Shown: positions 46,470-55,475 of the stretch, piece by piece
Numbering within the stretch: the first letter of the stretch is position 1
How the letters are laid out: the number at the start of each line of letters is the position of its first letter
From: Tardiphaga alba
Lineage (GTDB): Bacteria > Pseudomonadota > Alphaproteobacteria > Rhizobiales > Xanthobacteraceae
DNA length: 64,000 nucleotides
NCBI RefSeq assembly: GCF_018279705.1
Contig: NZ_CP036498.1
Span: 3,055,001 to 3,119,000 of the forward strand
Reading direction: 5' to 3'
Program-made: the position numbers and the translations under genes
Notes under the pieces: model-generated
Databases searched by the model: none
Seen by the model: only the letters and a program-made list of their open reading frames with translations
Told to the model about the DNA's origin: nothing

Positions 46470-47492
46470 CTATGACGGCACTTCGTTCGCAAGTTTGAGA
46501 AGGTTCGCCGATAGCGCAGATCTCGCGCTGTAGTCCTTCCACGCCGTGTCGCGCGCGATGTCCCGCCATTTGCCGACAGTTGCGACATCCAGCCGTGTCG
46601 TCTGCGCGCCAGCCGTTTCATAGATCTTGGCGACCTCGATATCGTCGTCCTGCGCGCCCTTGCGGCCGAAGGCTTCCAGGTCGTGGCCGACCGACATCAG
46701 GATGTCCTGATGCGCTCTGGGCAGCTTGTCGAAGACGGTTCGCGACATCATCAGCGGTTCGAGCATGAACCAGTAGGATGCCCCTGCGCCTGACGTGAGA
46801 TGCTTCGCGACGCGCGCAAGCCCGAATGAGATCAAGCTGGTCGATGAGGTAATGCCCGCATCACAGGCACCGCTTTCCATCGCAGAATAGATCTCGTTGG
46901 ACGGCATCGACAGCACCGTGGCGCCGGCCATCTGCAGCACCATGTTCATCTCCCGCGAGCCGCCGCGGACCTTGAGACCCTTGGCATCTTCGGGAGCGAC
47001 CAACGGGCGTGCACGGCTGGCGACACCGCCGGCCTGCCAGACCCAACTGAGCAGCACGACGCCCTTGTCAGCGAGAAAATCTGCGAGCGCCTTGCCGATA
47101 GGGGATGTCCGCCAGCGCAAGCCCTGATCGTAGGTCGAAACGAGACCAGGCATCATCCCGATATTCAGTTCGGGCAAGATCGTCCCGGCATAGGGCAGGG
47201 GATACAGGCTGAGGTCGAGCGCGCCGCGTCGCATCGCGGCAAACTGGGCGGTGGCGTCGAACAAGGATGCATTCGGATACACGTCTGCCGTCAGTTCCCC
47301 GTGGCTCCGCGCGGCGATCTCCACGGCGAACTTCCGCACCAGTCGATCACGAAAATCGCCCTGATCGACGGTTCCACCTGGAAATTGATGAGAGATTTTG
47401 AGCCGCGTTGCGGCGTGAGCTGACCCCGGCTGGAATGTCAGAACGGCCGGTGCTGCGAGCGCAGAAGCGAGGATGTGGCGGCGGGTGAACAT
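46470..47492 (-). CDS. TRAP transporter substrate-binding protein (DctP type), orphan
   Basis: A 340-residue exported protein. The N-terminus MFTRRHILASALAAPAVLTF has a twin-arginine-like signal. The mature part has TRLKISHQFPGGT, the helix-linked YPNASLFDATAQFAAMRRGA, KGLKVRGGSREMNMVLQMAG with the conserved Arg for a carboxylate, and the SNEIYSAMESGACDAG block. It would bind an organic acid for a TRAP importer, but no DctQ or DctM gene is adjacent. ATG 47492 follows GGGAG; a longer frame upstream is unsupported. It converges with hmgL. Confidence 0.85.
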   Translation of the reverse strand: MFTRRHILASALAAPAVLTFQPGSAHAATRLKISHQFPGGTVDQGDFRDRLVRKFAVEIAARSHGELTADVYPNASLFDATAQFAAMRRGALDLSLYPLPYAGTILPELNIGMMPGLVSTYDQGLRWRTSPIGKALADFLADKGVVLLSWVWQAGGVASRARPLVAPEDAKGLKVRGGSREMNMVLQMAGATVLSMPSNEIYSAMESGACDAGITSSTSLISFGLARVAKHLTSGAGASYWFMLEPLMMSRTVFDKLPRAHQDILMSVGHDLEAFGRKGAQDDDIEVAKIYETAGAQTTRLDVATVGKWRDIARDTAWKDYSARSALSANLLKLANEVPS

Positions 47493-47690
47493 GGTGTCGC
47501 TCCCGATTGGGGAATTAGCCGGTCGTTCTTGCGCGACCGTGTTCATCCGCTGCCGCGGTGTTCCGTATGCGCCAGCGCGCTTTGTCAGACAAAACCGCGC
47601 GTCTGGCAATGGATGTTCAGCATGCGCAGCCGTGGCCACTGCCGGGTATTCTGCAGAGCGCCACGATTGCACAGCCTGACGTGGTGGTTG

Positions 47691-48038
47691 TTATTTCTTC
47701 CGCGCCTTGCGAGCGGCGTAACGTGCGTCGCGTGCAGCTTTTTGCTGGGCCTCGAGTTCGCGTGCCGCGATTTCGGCCTCTTCCTTCTCGCGGGCGATCC
47801 GCTCGATCTCGCGCGCAGCTTCCTCGGCTTCGCGGGCCTTCTGAGCGGCCTTTTCGGCTTCACGTGCGATTTTGCTCTGTTCCCGAGCCGCTGCGATGGC
47901 TGCGCGTTCGGCAGCGCGGGCCTGAACGGCCGGATCGTCAGGGCTTGGCTGCGCCTTGAACTTGGCCAGAATGTTCTGGCGCGACTGCTGCGCGGCCTTC
48001 TGACGATCAGCGAAGCTGGGGGATTTGAATCCGCTCAT
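47691..48038 (-). CDS. Highly charged helical protein (DUF6481-like)
   Basis: A 115-residue protein: MSGFKSPSFADRQKAAQQSR, then almost only helix rich in Ala, Glu, Arg and Lys (EKAAQKAREAEEAAREIERI), ending in AARKARKK. The N-terminal FKSPSFADR motif fits a rhizobial family I believe is DUF6481. The function is unknown. No signal or membrane segment. Confidence 0.7.
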   Translation of the reverse strand: MSGFKSPSFADRQKAAQQSRQNILAKFKAQPSPDDPAVQARAAERAAIAAAREQSKIAREAEKAAQKAREAEEAAREIERIAREKEEAEIAARELEAQQKAARDARYAARKARKK

Positions 48039-48425
48039 GAACGAGCCCTTGTCACTTTCTCTTTAGGGGTTGTTGGATGGGTTCGACCACATGTCGGGCG
48101 CACGCCGGACCGGCCGAAACACCGCAGCGGTTTACATGGTGGACACCGCACACGCATCAAGAATCTGACGAATTCCAGCAATGCGAAGCGAACATGTGGC
48201 GCCTGGGACGTCGGAGTACCGCCCAGATGGCCTCGACCGGTGCCGATCGAGCTTGGAGCCTCGTCCTGACGGACCGTAATTCGCGACGAGTCAGGGTCCA
48301 ATTGATTGAGTGTCGGCCGCCATCCGGCCGCAAACCGGGCGGATGCTGAACCCGCCAGGGGCCTCGGCCGACTGATCAGGAACTTTACGAGCGACGCAGG
48401 GTTTTCATCCCATCGGGAGTTCTTC
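48039..48425. other. Intergenic, no gene recognised
   Basis: About 387 bases between divergent genes. Frames that stay open here are interrupted or have no ribosome site and non-coding composition. I see no hairpin with a T tract and no RNA gene. Confidence 0.35.
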
Positions 48426-48623
48426 ATGCAAACAACCATCGATCGCGTCATCCGCACCTTCACCTTCAAATGGCCCACGGCCAGTGACGAGCAAACGCGG
48501 CGCGGCTTGGCGGATTCGCGCGAACATGGTCGCTCTTCCACCCCGGATGCTGCTGTTCTGGCTTCAAAACTGCTCCAGAACTACAAGGGATATGTCGCCG
48601 GGCGAGCGACCGTAGCCGAATAG
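48426..48623 (+). CDS. Small hypothetical protein
   Basis: A 65-residue polar protein: [20 protein letters not shown], then a helix with [21 protein letters not shown] 48426 has GGGAG 6 bases upstream. No known domain; it lies 134 bases upstream of the FKBP gene, on the same strand. Confidence 0.5.
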   Translation: MQTTIDRVIRTFTFKWPTASDEQTRRGLADSREHGRSSTPDAAVLASKLLQNYKGYVAGRATVAE

Positions 48624-48757
48624 GCGATTTGTCTTTTAGGGCCAGCCGGCCGGGCCTTACTTCGGAGCAGGCCTTACTTCAGGGCAGGCCTTGCATCAAG
48701 GCAGGTCGGCGGGGCATAGGTTTGGGCCTCGTCCCTCCCATCGTTGCAGGACATAAT

Positions 48758-49222
48758 ATGAGAAACTTTCGACGCGCGGTCGCAGTGTCGGCCCTTGCTC
48801 TCGGCGCAGCCACAATCTCGACGCTCTCCGATGTCTCGCAATCTCCAGCCATGGCGCAAGCCGCAGGAAAAGTCATGACCACAGCTTCAGGCCTCAAGAT
48901 CGAAGACACCAAAGTCGGCACCGGCGCAACGCCGACCCGCGGCCAGACCTGCGTCATGCACTATACCGGCTGGCTGTATGAGAATGGCGTCAAGGGCAAG
49001 AAGTTCGACTCGTCGGTCGATCGCAACGAGCCGTTTGAATTCCCGATCGGTGCTGGACGCGTGATCAAGGGATGGGACGAAGGCGTTGCCACGATGAAGG
49101 TCGGCGGCAAGCGCACGCTGATCATTCCGCCGGAGATGGGCTATGGCGCCCGCGGCGCTGGCGGCGTGATTCCGCCGAATGCCACGCTGGTGTTCGAAGT
49201 CGAACTGCTCGGCGTCAAGTAA
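48758..49222 (+). CDS. FKBP-type peptidyl-prolyl isomerase, exported
   Basis: A 154-residue protein: a signal peptide ([20 protein letters not shown], cleavage near MAQA) and an FKBP domain at ~45-154 with [50 protein letters not shown] and the closing [20 protein letters not shown]. Most catalytic aromatic residues are present (Y, F, W, Y, F). It should catalyse proline isomerisation in the periplasm. ATG 48758 follows CAGGACA; the longer frame upstream is GC-rich filler. It converges with the second TRAP protein gene (4 bases between stop codons). Confidence 0.88.
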   Translation: MRNFRRAVAVSALALGAATISTLSDVSQSPAMAQAAGKVMTTASGLKIEDTKVGTGATPTRGQTCVMHYTGWLYENGVKGKKFDSSVDRNEPFEFPIGAGRVIKGWDEGVATMKVGGKRTLIIPPEMGYGARGAGGVIPPNATLVFEVELLGVK

Positions 49223-49226
49223 GCCG

Positions 49227-50198
49227 TCAGGCCTGTGCGATCCTGCGCAATAATGTGCGGGAAGCTTCCTCGCCGGCATAAAGGTCGGCGAGGGGAGCCG
49301 CTTTCGCGATGAAGGGCTCCTTGTCCGGGCGGACAAATGTCACGCCCATCTGCTGCACATCGGCGCGCGCCTTGGTTTCGAACGCGTCCCACAGTTTGTT
49401 CATGTGGTGATACGAGGCTGTCGCGGCTTCCTGCAAAATCTCGCGCTGACGCGGCGTGAAGCTCTTCATCCGTTCGGTGCCGACGAGAAGCACGTCAGGG
49501 ATCATGGTGTGTTCATCGAACGAGTAATGCGTTGCGACCTCGCCATGCCGGCCGACGATGAGCGCCACGACGCTGTTCTCGGCACCGTCGACAACGCCCG
49601 ATTTCAACGCCACATAGACATTGCTCCAGGCAAGCTCGACGCCCTCGGCGCCGAATAGTTCCAGCAGCCGGGTCATTGTCACGGAGGGCTGGATCCGGAT
49701 CTTCATGCCTTTGAGATCGTCGGGATGATTGATCGGCTTGCGACCGTAGAAGCTGCGCGCGCCGGCATCGTAATAGGTCAGGCCGACCAGTCCGGATGAT
49801 GTCGTGGTCGCAAGGATGTCGCGGCCAACGTCCGAATTGGTGACCCGGAGCCAGTGTGCACGATCGCGCAGCGTGAACGGCAGGTTGAGCACCTTGTAGG
49901 CCGGATGAAACCGCTCCAGCAGGCTGCCGCTTACTTTCAGGAAATCGAGCTTTCCGGCCTGAACCTGCGAGATCAGGTCGCTCTCCTGTCCCAACTGACC
50001 GTCTGCGAATAGCGCGATATCGAGCTCCCCCTGCGAGCGTTCGCGGGCAAGGTCGGCAAAATGCTGCATCGCAGGATGGACCGGGTGCGTGGTCGGCAAT
50101 CCGTGCGCCAAGCGCAGTTTCTGTGGTGCAGCGCGCAACACGGCCGGGCAGGCCATGACGAGACCTGCGGTCAGGATGAGGCGGCGCCGGGAAAACAT
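49227..50198 (-). CDS. TRAP transporter substrate-binding protein (DctP type), orphan
   Basis: A 323-residue exported protein: signal peptide MFSRRRLILTAGLVMACPAV; mature PQKLRLAHGLPTTHPVHPAM, ELDIALFADGQLGQESDLIS, KGMKIRIQPSVTMTRLLELF (conserved Arg for the ligand carboxylate) and LKSGVVDGAENSVVALI. This is a standard DctP/YiaO-type C4-dicarboxylate or sugar-acid binder. No small or large permease gene lies beside it, just as for the DctP gene at 46470-47492. Confidence 0.87.
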   Translation of the reverse strand: MFSRRRLILTAGLVMACPAVLRAAPQKLRLAHGLPTTHPVHPAMQHFADLARERSQGELDIALFADGQLGQESDLISQVQAGKLDFLKVSGSLLERFHPAYKVLNLPFTLRDRAHWLRVTNSDVGRDILATTTSSGLVGLTYYDAGARSFYGRKPINHPDDLKGMKIRIQPSVTMTRLLELFGAEGVELAWSNVYVALKSGVVDGAENSVVALIVGRHGEVATHYSFDEHTMIPDVLLVGTERMKSFTPRQREILQEAATASYHHMNKLWDAFETKARADVQQMGVTFVRPDKEPFIAKAAPLADLYAGEEASRTLLRRIAQA

Positions 50199-50288
50199 GA
50201 TCGACCTGCGAACTGTCCGAGGGGCCGGCGATGACAGTGATGCTTCAAGCGCGCCAGCGGCTGGATCATATGTCGTCTCGCGCGGCGT

Positions 50289-51173
50289 TTAAAGCCTTGC
50301 GCCTGCCACCTTCGGTCGCTGGGCCTGCAGCAGCCCCACATAGCGGTTCTTGCTGTCTGGTGGAATTTCGCCGCGGCTGGTCAGATGGTGGACGCAGTTG
50401 AGCGCGAGATCGAACGAGCCGTAGCAATGATGCGCGATCAGCGCGAGGTGCTTGAGCTGCTCGCTCTGCATCGTATCCGCCTCGACGAAATTGCGGACAT
50501 AAACCACATCAGCCTCGACGAGCTGGTTGATCGCCGCCGCGGGATCCGCACCGAGCATCGGAGCGATCATGCGCTTGTTGATGGCTGCAAACATGTGCGG
50601 CACGAAGCCGAGGCTACGCAGTTCGAGATCGATATCACCGAAAACCGGCTGCTTCTCATAAAGAGGCACGAAGGAAACTTCGGTCTGAATAGCCACTGCT
50701 GCGGCAAGCTTGCGACGGCCATTCTGAAAGACGGCCAGTTCGCCGCCCTGAATGTCGATCTTGAGCAGATCGAACGCCGGAATTTCATCGATCTCGTCGA
50801 GCCGCTTCGTCCTCAGCGCCAGATGATTGATTACACGGCCAAGCTCGGAAAAATTCGGAAAATGTGTCAGCGTCTTGGCATGCGGTTGCAACAGGCTGGC
50901 GAAGCCGATGCCACGGCATATGTTGAGTACGTGCTCTCCGCCGTCGCCCACTGCATAAGGCAGATAGGTTTCTTGCGCGCTCTTACGTTTTGCCAGCGCT
51001 GCGATAGCTTCCGGATGCGGATCGAATCCGGTCACTCGGCAAAGCCGCTGCTGCATCATGGTCTTGTAAGGCGGATCGCCATCGATGGGATTGGCGCCGA
51101 TATCGACGACCTCAGTGAGCCGCGCCGGTCGCAACAATGCCGTCAGGCCATCATGGGTCGTTTGTTGGTTCAC
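50289..51173 (-). CDS. FkbM-family methyltransferase
   Basis: A 294-residue protein. The SAM-binding fold is at ~20-170: LTEVVDIGANPIDGDPPYKT (motif I, DIGA), GFDPHPEAIAAL (acidic end of strand 2), PYAVGDGGEH and FDLLKIDIQGGELAVFQNG, the hallmark of FkbM proteins. A ~100-residue C-terminal extension (KNRYVGLLQAQRP at the end) follows. FkbM enzymes O-methylate sugars or other small molecules; the substrate is unknown. It is divergent from the next gene; an upstream-facing gene set of glycan synthesis is not present. Confidence 0.82.
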   Translation of the reverse strand: MNQQTTHDGLTALLRPARLTEVVDIGANPIDGDPPYKTMMQQRLCRVTGFDPHPEAIAALAKRKSAQETYLPYAVGDGGEHVLNICRGIGFASLLQPHAKTLTHFPNFSELGRVINHLALRTKRLDEIDEIPAFDLLKIDIQGGELAVFQNGRRKLAAAVAIQTEVSFVPLYEKQPVFGDIDLELRSLGFVPHMFAAINKRMIAPMLGADPAAAINQLVEADVVYVRNFVEADTMQSEQLKHLALIAHHCYGSFDLALNCVHHLTSRGEIPPDSKNRYVGLLQAQRPKVAGARL

Positions 51174-51315
51174 GGAGATCCGCCTCGATTCGACGGCGCG
51201 ACAGTGGGCGCGGGGCGGCCGGGATTCTGCGTGTCACATCGTCGCGGAGTTCGATTACTGGAACGATCCGCGGCGCGAAAACTTGTCTTCGACTGTTCAA
51301 ACACGGGAGAAACCC

Positions 51316-51618
51316 ATGAGATTGCCGAGACTTATCTTGGCCGGCTCGATGGCCACCGCACTCCTCGGCACGACCGCTGCCTGGGCAGATCAGACATTTA
51401 GCGGGATGGTCACCATCGTTGATCGCACCACGAACGAGATCGTTGTCGGCCAGGCCACGAGCGGCACTGTGGGATCGACGGCCCAGCCGGCTCCGGAGCG
51501 CTTCAAATTGCGCGAGGCCGTGCCGGAGTCGCTACACGCGGGCGACAAGGTGACGGTGACTTATACCGAAAGCGCCGGGATCAAGACCGCAACGAAGGTC
51601 AGTGAAGACAAGAACTGA
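51316..51618 (+). CDS. Small exported protein, hypothetical
   Basis: A 100-residue protein: a signal peptide (MRLPRLILAGSMATALLGTT, cleavage after AWA) and a beta-rich mature part (TFSGMVTIVDRTTNEIVVGQ, then VPESLHAGDKVTVTYTES) that resembles OB-like folds such as DUF1344 or CusF-type proteins but lacks clear metal ligands. ATG 51316 has GGGAGA upstream. Confidence 0.65.
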   Translation: MRLPRLILAGSMATALLGTTAAWADQTFSGMVTIVDRTTNEIVVGQATSGTVGSTAQPAPERFKLREAVPESLHAGDKVTVTYTESAGIKTATKVSEDKN

Positions 51619-51639
51619 TTTTTGGCAAATGTCATTGGC

Positions 51640-51670
51640 AATAGCGCGTCTCGTAGCGGGACGCGCTATT
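51640..51670. terminator. Hairpin between convergent genes
   Basis: AATAGCGCGTC / GACGCGCTATT is a perfect 11-base inverted repeat with a 9-base loop between two convergent genes. No T tract follows on either strand, so termination is plausible but not shown. Confidence 0.5.
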
Positions 51671-51678
51671 GGTCGTGA

Positions 51679-54152
51679 TCACCACGTGTAACGGAGCACA
51701 GCTCTGCCGCCATAGCCGCGACTGGTGTCAGAGAACTCGCCGTCAAACGAGCCGGCAAGCGAAAATCCGTTGTTCCATTTCATGTCTGCACCTGCACTGA
51801 ACAGTGCGAGGTCTTTCGATGTCACGGCGCCATTCACAGTGAACGAGGCGCCGGGTAGTGACGCGAAGCTGGCCGATACTGCACCATCATTGCCTTCGTC
51901 ATGCGCCCAGGCCACGCGGCTCCGCAGGGTCAACACCGAGCGATCCATTACGAATGCCCGGTCGAAGCGCGCACCCAGTTCGCTGCGTGAAATGGTGGTC
52001 GCCGAGGCGCTGTGGTTCAGGGCGAAGCCGCCTGCACCGGACAAAGCGCTTTCGCCATAAGACGGCAGGTTGATATGAGTGACCTGGAAACCGGCATAGG
52101 GCGTTACGCCGAGATCGTGTCGCATGAAGCGATAGCCGCCCTCGACGCGTCCGCCGACAATGTGGCTGCCGAAACTGGCTTGCAGACGATCGGTGCCGGC
52201 AACTGTGACCGTGCGGTCAGTCGTGACATCCTGATACGTGTAGGACAGTCCAGCTTTGAAATAGGCGGCACCCATGATGTGCTTGCCGTAGATGCCGGAC
52301 TGAAACATCTCGGCGCGGCCACTGCCAAGTCCGTTCGCCACCGCGAATGACGAACCGCCACCGCCCAGCGCAATGCCCAGCACGGTGTCGCGCGACAGCA
52401 GATAATCGGCGCCAGCTGCAACACCATAGACACGGCTGATGGTGTCACTCGATCCCGTTGTCGTGCTGCCGGAGATACTGGTGTTGCCGCCATAGGCCAT
52501 GCCCCATGCACTCCAGCGGTCGAACCGGTTGTCACGCGGAGCCTTGGTGGCCATGGCCGCGTAAGCATCGCGTGCGTCGCGCGATCCGCGCGGCGCGTAG
52601 GCCATCGCGTCAGCTTCGCCGGCAAAGGCCATCGCACCATTGTCGGCGCGGCCATCGCGCCCCATCGCGAACGGATCGAACATGGCATTCATGAAGTAAT
52701 TGGCTGCGCTGTATCCCATCTGCTGCTGGGCCGCACCGATTTCCCCGGACAACTGATTGAGCGCTTGTGCCAGGTTGCTGCCCGACAGCCTCATCAGGCC
52801 GATGATCTGGCTATTTGGCGTCGCGCCTCCAATAACGGCATTCTCGATGCCGGTGCCGATCGCCTTCGCATTGGCAGGCGCATTGGCGGGCAGGGCGGCG
52901 GCGAGACTGCCGCGGTCGAGCGTGAGGAAGACATCGTCTCCGATGATGTTCCATCCCGCGACCCGTCCCAGCCATGGATGCAGGCTGGTTGCGGACGTAA
53001 AGTCTCCGCCGACCCCTGCCGTTGCAGACAGGATCAATGAATTTGTCGCAGAGCCTATCCACGTCGTTGGAGCGACTTTCAGAAGGCCATCGAGATTAGC
53101 GATGCCATTCACGAGAACCTTGTCGGCATTGCCGAGATTGTCCGCCTTCACGATATAGGAGCTGCAGTCGCACATCATCAGGACGCCGTTGATGGTCAGC
53201 GTGCCGATCGTGCTCGGTGTGCCCGGCGCGAGTGTCGCGTGGTCGGCCAGGAACACGGCGCCGACGCTTCCGGTGCCGCCGAGCGTGCCGCCCGGATTGA
53301 CCAAGACAAGCCCATTCGCATCCGTCGCGCCGTTCACCAGCAACGTGCCGCCGTTGATATTGGTATCGCCCGTGTAGGTATTCGCAGCGGCGAGAATGGT
53401 TGTACCAGCTTCCACAGTCACGGTCGCGTCGCCGGTGATCAACGGGGCGAAAGTATAGTTCTGGCTGGTGTGATTGAACACCAGGTTGCCAGCATTGACG
53501 AACTGCAAAGTGCCGGTGTTGATCAGACCTGCCGCGACCGGCGCGCTACCCGATGCGGCGCCGATATTCACGGTGCCGGTGCCGCCGCGGCTTCCTCCGG
53601 AGTCGCCACCTACGTAAAAATCGGTCGCTGTTACAACGCTGCCATTCGCCACGGTCAATATGCCGGTGCCTTCAAAGCCGACGTAAAGGTTCTGGCCAGC
53701 GAATATGCGCGTATTCGATCCCGTCGCGTTCAGTATTCCTGCCGAGCCGACACTGCGGCCAATATAGAGGTCGTTCGAAACAACGAGGTATTGGAAACAG
53801 TGACCGCGCCCGTGGCGGAGACACCGACACTCAACTCGCCAACCGAGGCAGAGCTTCCGCTCAGAACCGCCGCATTTGGCGATGTCGTATCGATATTGGC
53901 CGTGACGGCCGAGTCCGGCGGCGTTCCGGTACTCCAGTTCGCGCCGTCCCACCAGTCGTTCGATATGGATCCGGTCCAGTCAGTCGCGCCTGCGGGTGCC
54001 GCGAGAGCGACCAGCGCCGAAGTGACGAACAGCCCGACGCACCACCGCGCGAGCCGGCCCGAATATTCGGTTGCACTGCGCCTATCGGTAGCCGGCATCG
54101 TCAGAAACGCCGACGAATGTCCGCCCGACCGGTGTGGTCCAGTGCCCCGCAT
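51679..54152 (-). CDS. Autotransporter (type Va), frameshifted as given
   Basis: About 824 residues after restoring one base near 53775-53790. The first frame (from ATG 54152, with GGGGA upstream) has a long signal region (LARWCVGLFVTSALVALAAP) and the first beta strands (WDGANWSTGTPP). The second frame continues with VVSNDLYIGRSVGSAG and autotransporter-type strand repeats (TYTGDTNINGGTLLVNG). From ~560 a C-terminal beta barrel is evident (RVYGVAAGADYLLSRDTV, then alternating strands) ending in the aromatic residue of LRYTW. The passenger would be delivered to the cell surface. The two frames meet within VSNTS/VVSND. Confidence 0.83.
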
Positions 54153-54372
54153 GTAAGTTGTCCCCTGTAGCTCAGGTAGACCCTAGAGGGGGTGGCCTCC
54201 TGTGGTCCTGAAATAAGTCTGAAGTTTTCTGAATTTCGAGACTTTTCATGGGGCGGCACCCGTGAAACGGGCGTGTAAGCAGGCCGCAACCGCTCATAAT
54301 GAAGCGGCCATTCCATCGGTCTGGCGGCCGGATTTGCGCCAGACACCTTCGGATTGGCGATGGGGGATGACA

Positions 54373-54449
54373 TGGCGATCCCAGCAGGACTCGAACCTGC
54401 AACCCGCGGAGTAGAAATCCGCTACTCTATCCAGTTGAGCTATGGGACC
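54373..54449 (-). tRNA. tRNA-Arg (anticodon UCU)
   Basis: A 77-base cloverleaf on the minus strand: acceptor GGTCCCA / TGGGATC, anticodon arm GCGGA-TTTCTAC-TCCGC giving UCU, T arm GCAGGTTCGAGTCCTGC, discriminator G with CCA encoded. Confidence 0.96.
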
Positions 54450-54699
54450 GGTGCGTCCTCATACCATCCTCGTTCCGGCTTGGACAGACCGCCGACGATA
54501 CGGGCACAAGCTGCTCTGTCTGGCCTTCGTCTTGCTGATGTGACCGCAGAACGCGACATCAGCAAGAAAGTGTGCCGCCTTGATCCGCTTGACGCTCCAG
54601 AACGACACGGTTGTCTCATCTTTCCATCTTGCCGCTGTCGATCTCGCGGTCGGAGGGCGATCGCCGACATGGCGGCGACCTGTTGTGGGCGCCTGGCGT

Positions 54700-55056
54700 T
54701 CACGGCTTCGGCGACGCGGGCCCGGATGGTGGCGGATCGCGCTCGGGATCCTGGTTTGCGACGCTGCGCTGGCTGGGCTCGCCTGGATCGCCGTCGATTT
54801 CGTCGCCGGCTAGCAAATCCGGAAAGCCATAGCGCTTCGTGACAGCCCGCCCGGCCAGATAGGACAATTGGCACGCAACGAGGCACCCGGTCGTCAGCGC
54901 GATGCCGCCGAGCATCCCAAAATCTTGCGACCACGACATGCTGGCGGCGAAGATCGCCATCGCCACCGTTGTCAGGGCAATGGCCCGGACGGAAAAGACC
55001 AGTCCGATCGCCAGACCCGCCAAAGAACACGTTGCGATCAGCAGTTCGATCATCAT
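54700..55056 (-). CDS. Small membrane protein, hypothetical
   Basis: A 118-residue protein with two or three hydrophobic segments (MIELLIATCSLAGLAIGLVF, IALTTVAMAIFAASM, LGGIALTTGCLVACQLSYLA) and a polar Pro-rich tail. I chose the ATG at 55056, with GAGGG upstream, which puts the strong palindrome at 55108-55132 in the promoter region. The longer frame from 55176 would place it in coding DNA. The function is unknown. Confidence 0.55.
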   Translation of the reverse strand: MMIELLIATCSLAGLAIGLVFSVRAIALTTVAMAIFAASMSWSQDFGMLGGIALTTGCLVACQLSYLAGRAVTKRYGFPDLLAGDEIDGDPGEPSQRSVANQDPERDPPPSGPASPKP

Positions 55057-55107
55057 GCGATGCGCCCTCGAAATCATGCGGGCCGCCATCGATGCGATGT
55101 ACTTCCG

Positions 55108-55132
55108 CCAGACGTCGCCATTTGACGTCTGG
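55108..55132. promoter_or_regulatory. Perfect palindrome with two GACGTC cores
   Basis: CCAGACGTC-GCCATTT-GACGTCTGG is a perfect inverted repeat with 9-base arms, 52 bases upstream of the membrane-protein start. Both arms contain the self-palindromic GACGTC. It could be an operator for a dimeric regulator, or an RNA hairpin. Confidence 0.5.
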
Positions 55133-55475
55133 ACACTGGCGCGAGATACCGCCGGACGGGCTATGTCCCCAGCCATCAGAATTTAGTCTTAACATCTCGG
55201 GTTTGAATCAAAACCGGTGATTAGGCGCTGGCGATGCGAACCAATTCACCAATCACAGCGACCAAACGGTGGAGTCGTGGCTTGCCCTGAAATCGGTGCG
55301 GAGCCATGTCCTCACCGGAGACATGTGTATGTTTTCGCACCGCCTCGAATCGTGAATTCGTTGTGTCGCGTTATCAGAATAGGTTTCCTCCGAAGTCCCG
55401 CCGGCCACTCGGTCTGTCATCATTATCGCGCAAGCCTGAGCGCCATCAGCGCTCATCCGTGCAGGGGAGTTTTTC
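55133..55475. other. Divergent intergenic region upstream of the macroglobulin gene
   Basis: About 343 bases holding the promoter of the macroglobulin/pbpC operon. AATCAAAACCGG and a TTCG-rich stretch stand out as AT-richer; a weak inverted repeat CATGTC...GACATG lies near 55303-55323. No confident promoter elements. GGGGAG at 55462-55467 is the ribosome site for ATG 55476. Confidence 0.35.

Noticed and set aside
47475..48269. 264-residue plus-strand frame across the DUF6481-like gene
   Set aside because: It is rich in Leu, Cys and Arg, crosses the signal region of the TRAP gene and the charged helical gene on the other strand, and has no ribosome site.
54153..54372. Possible RNA gene or tRNA-like D-arm (GTAGCTCAGGTAGA) upstream of the autotransporter
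   Set aside because: The rest of the cloverleaf cannot be built; the match is limited to a short motif and part of it serves as the ribosome site region of the autotransporter gene.
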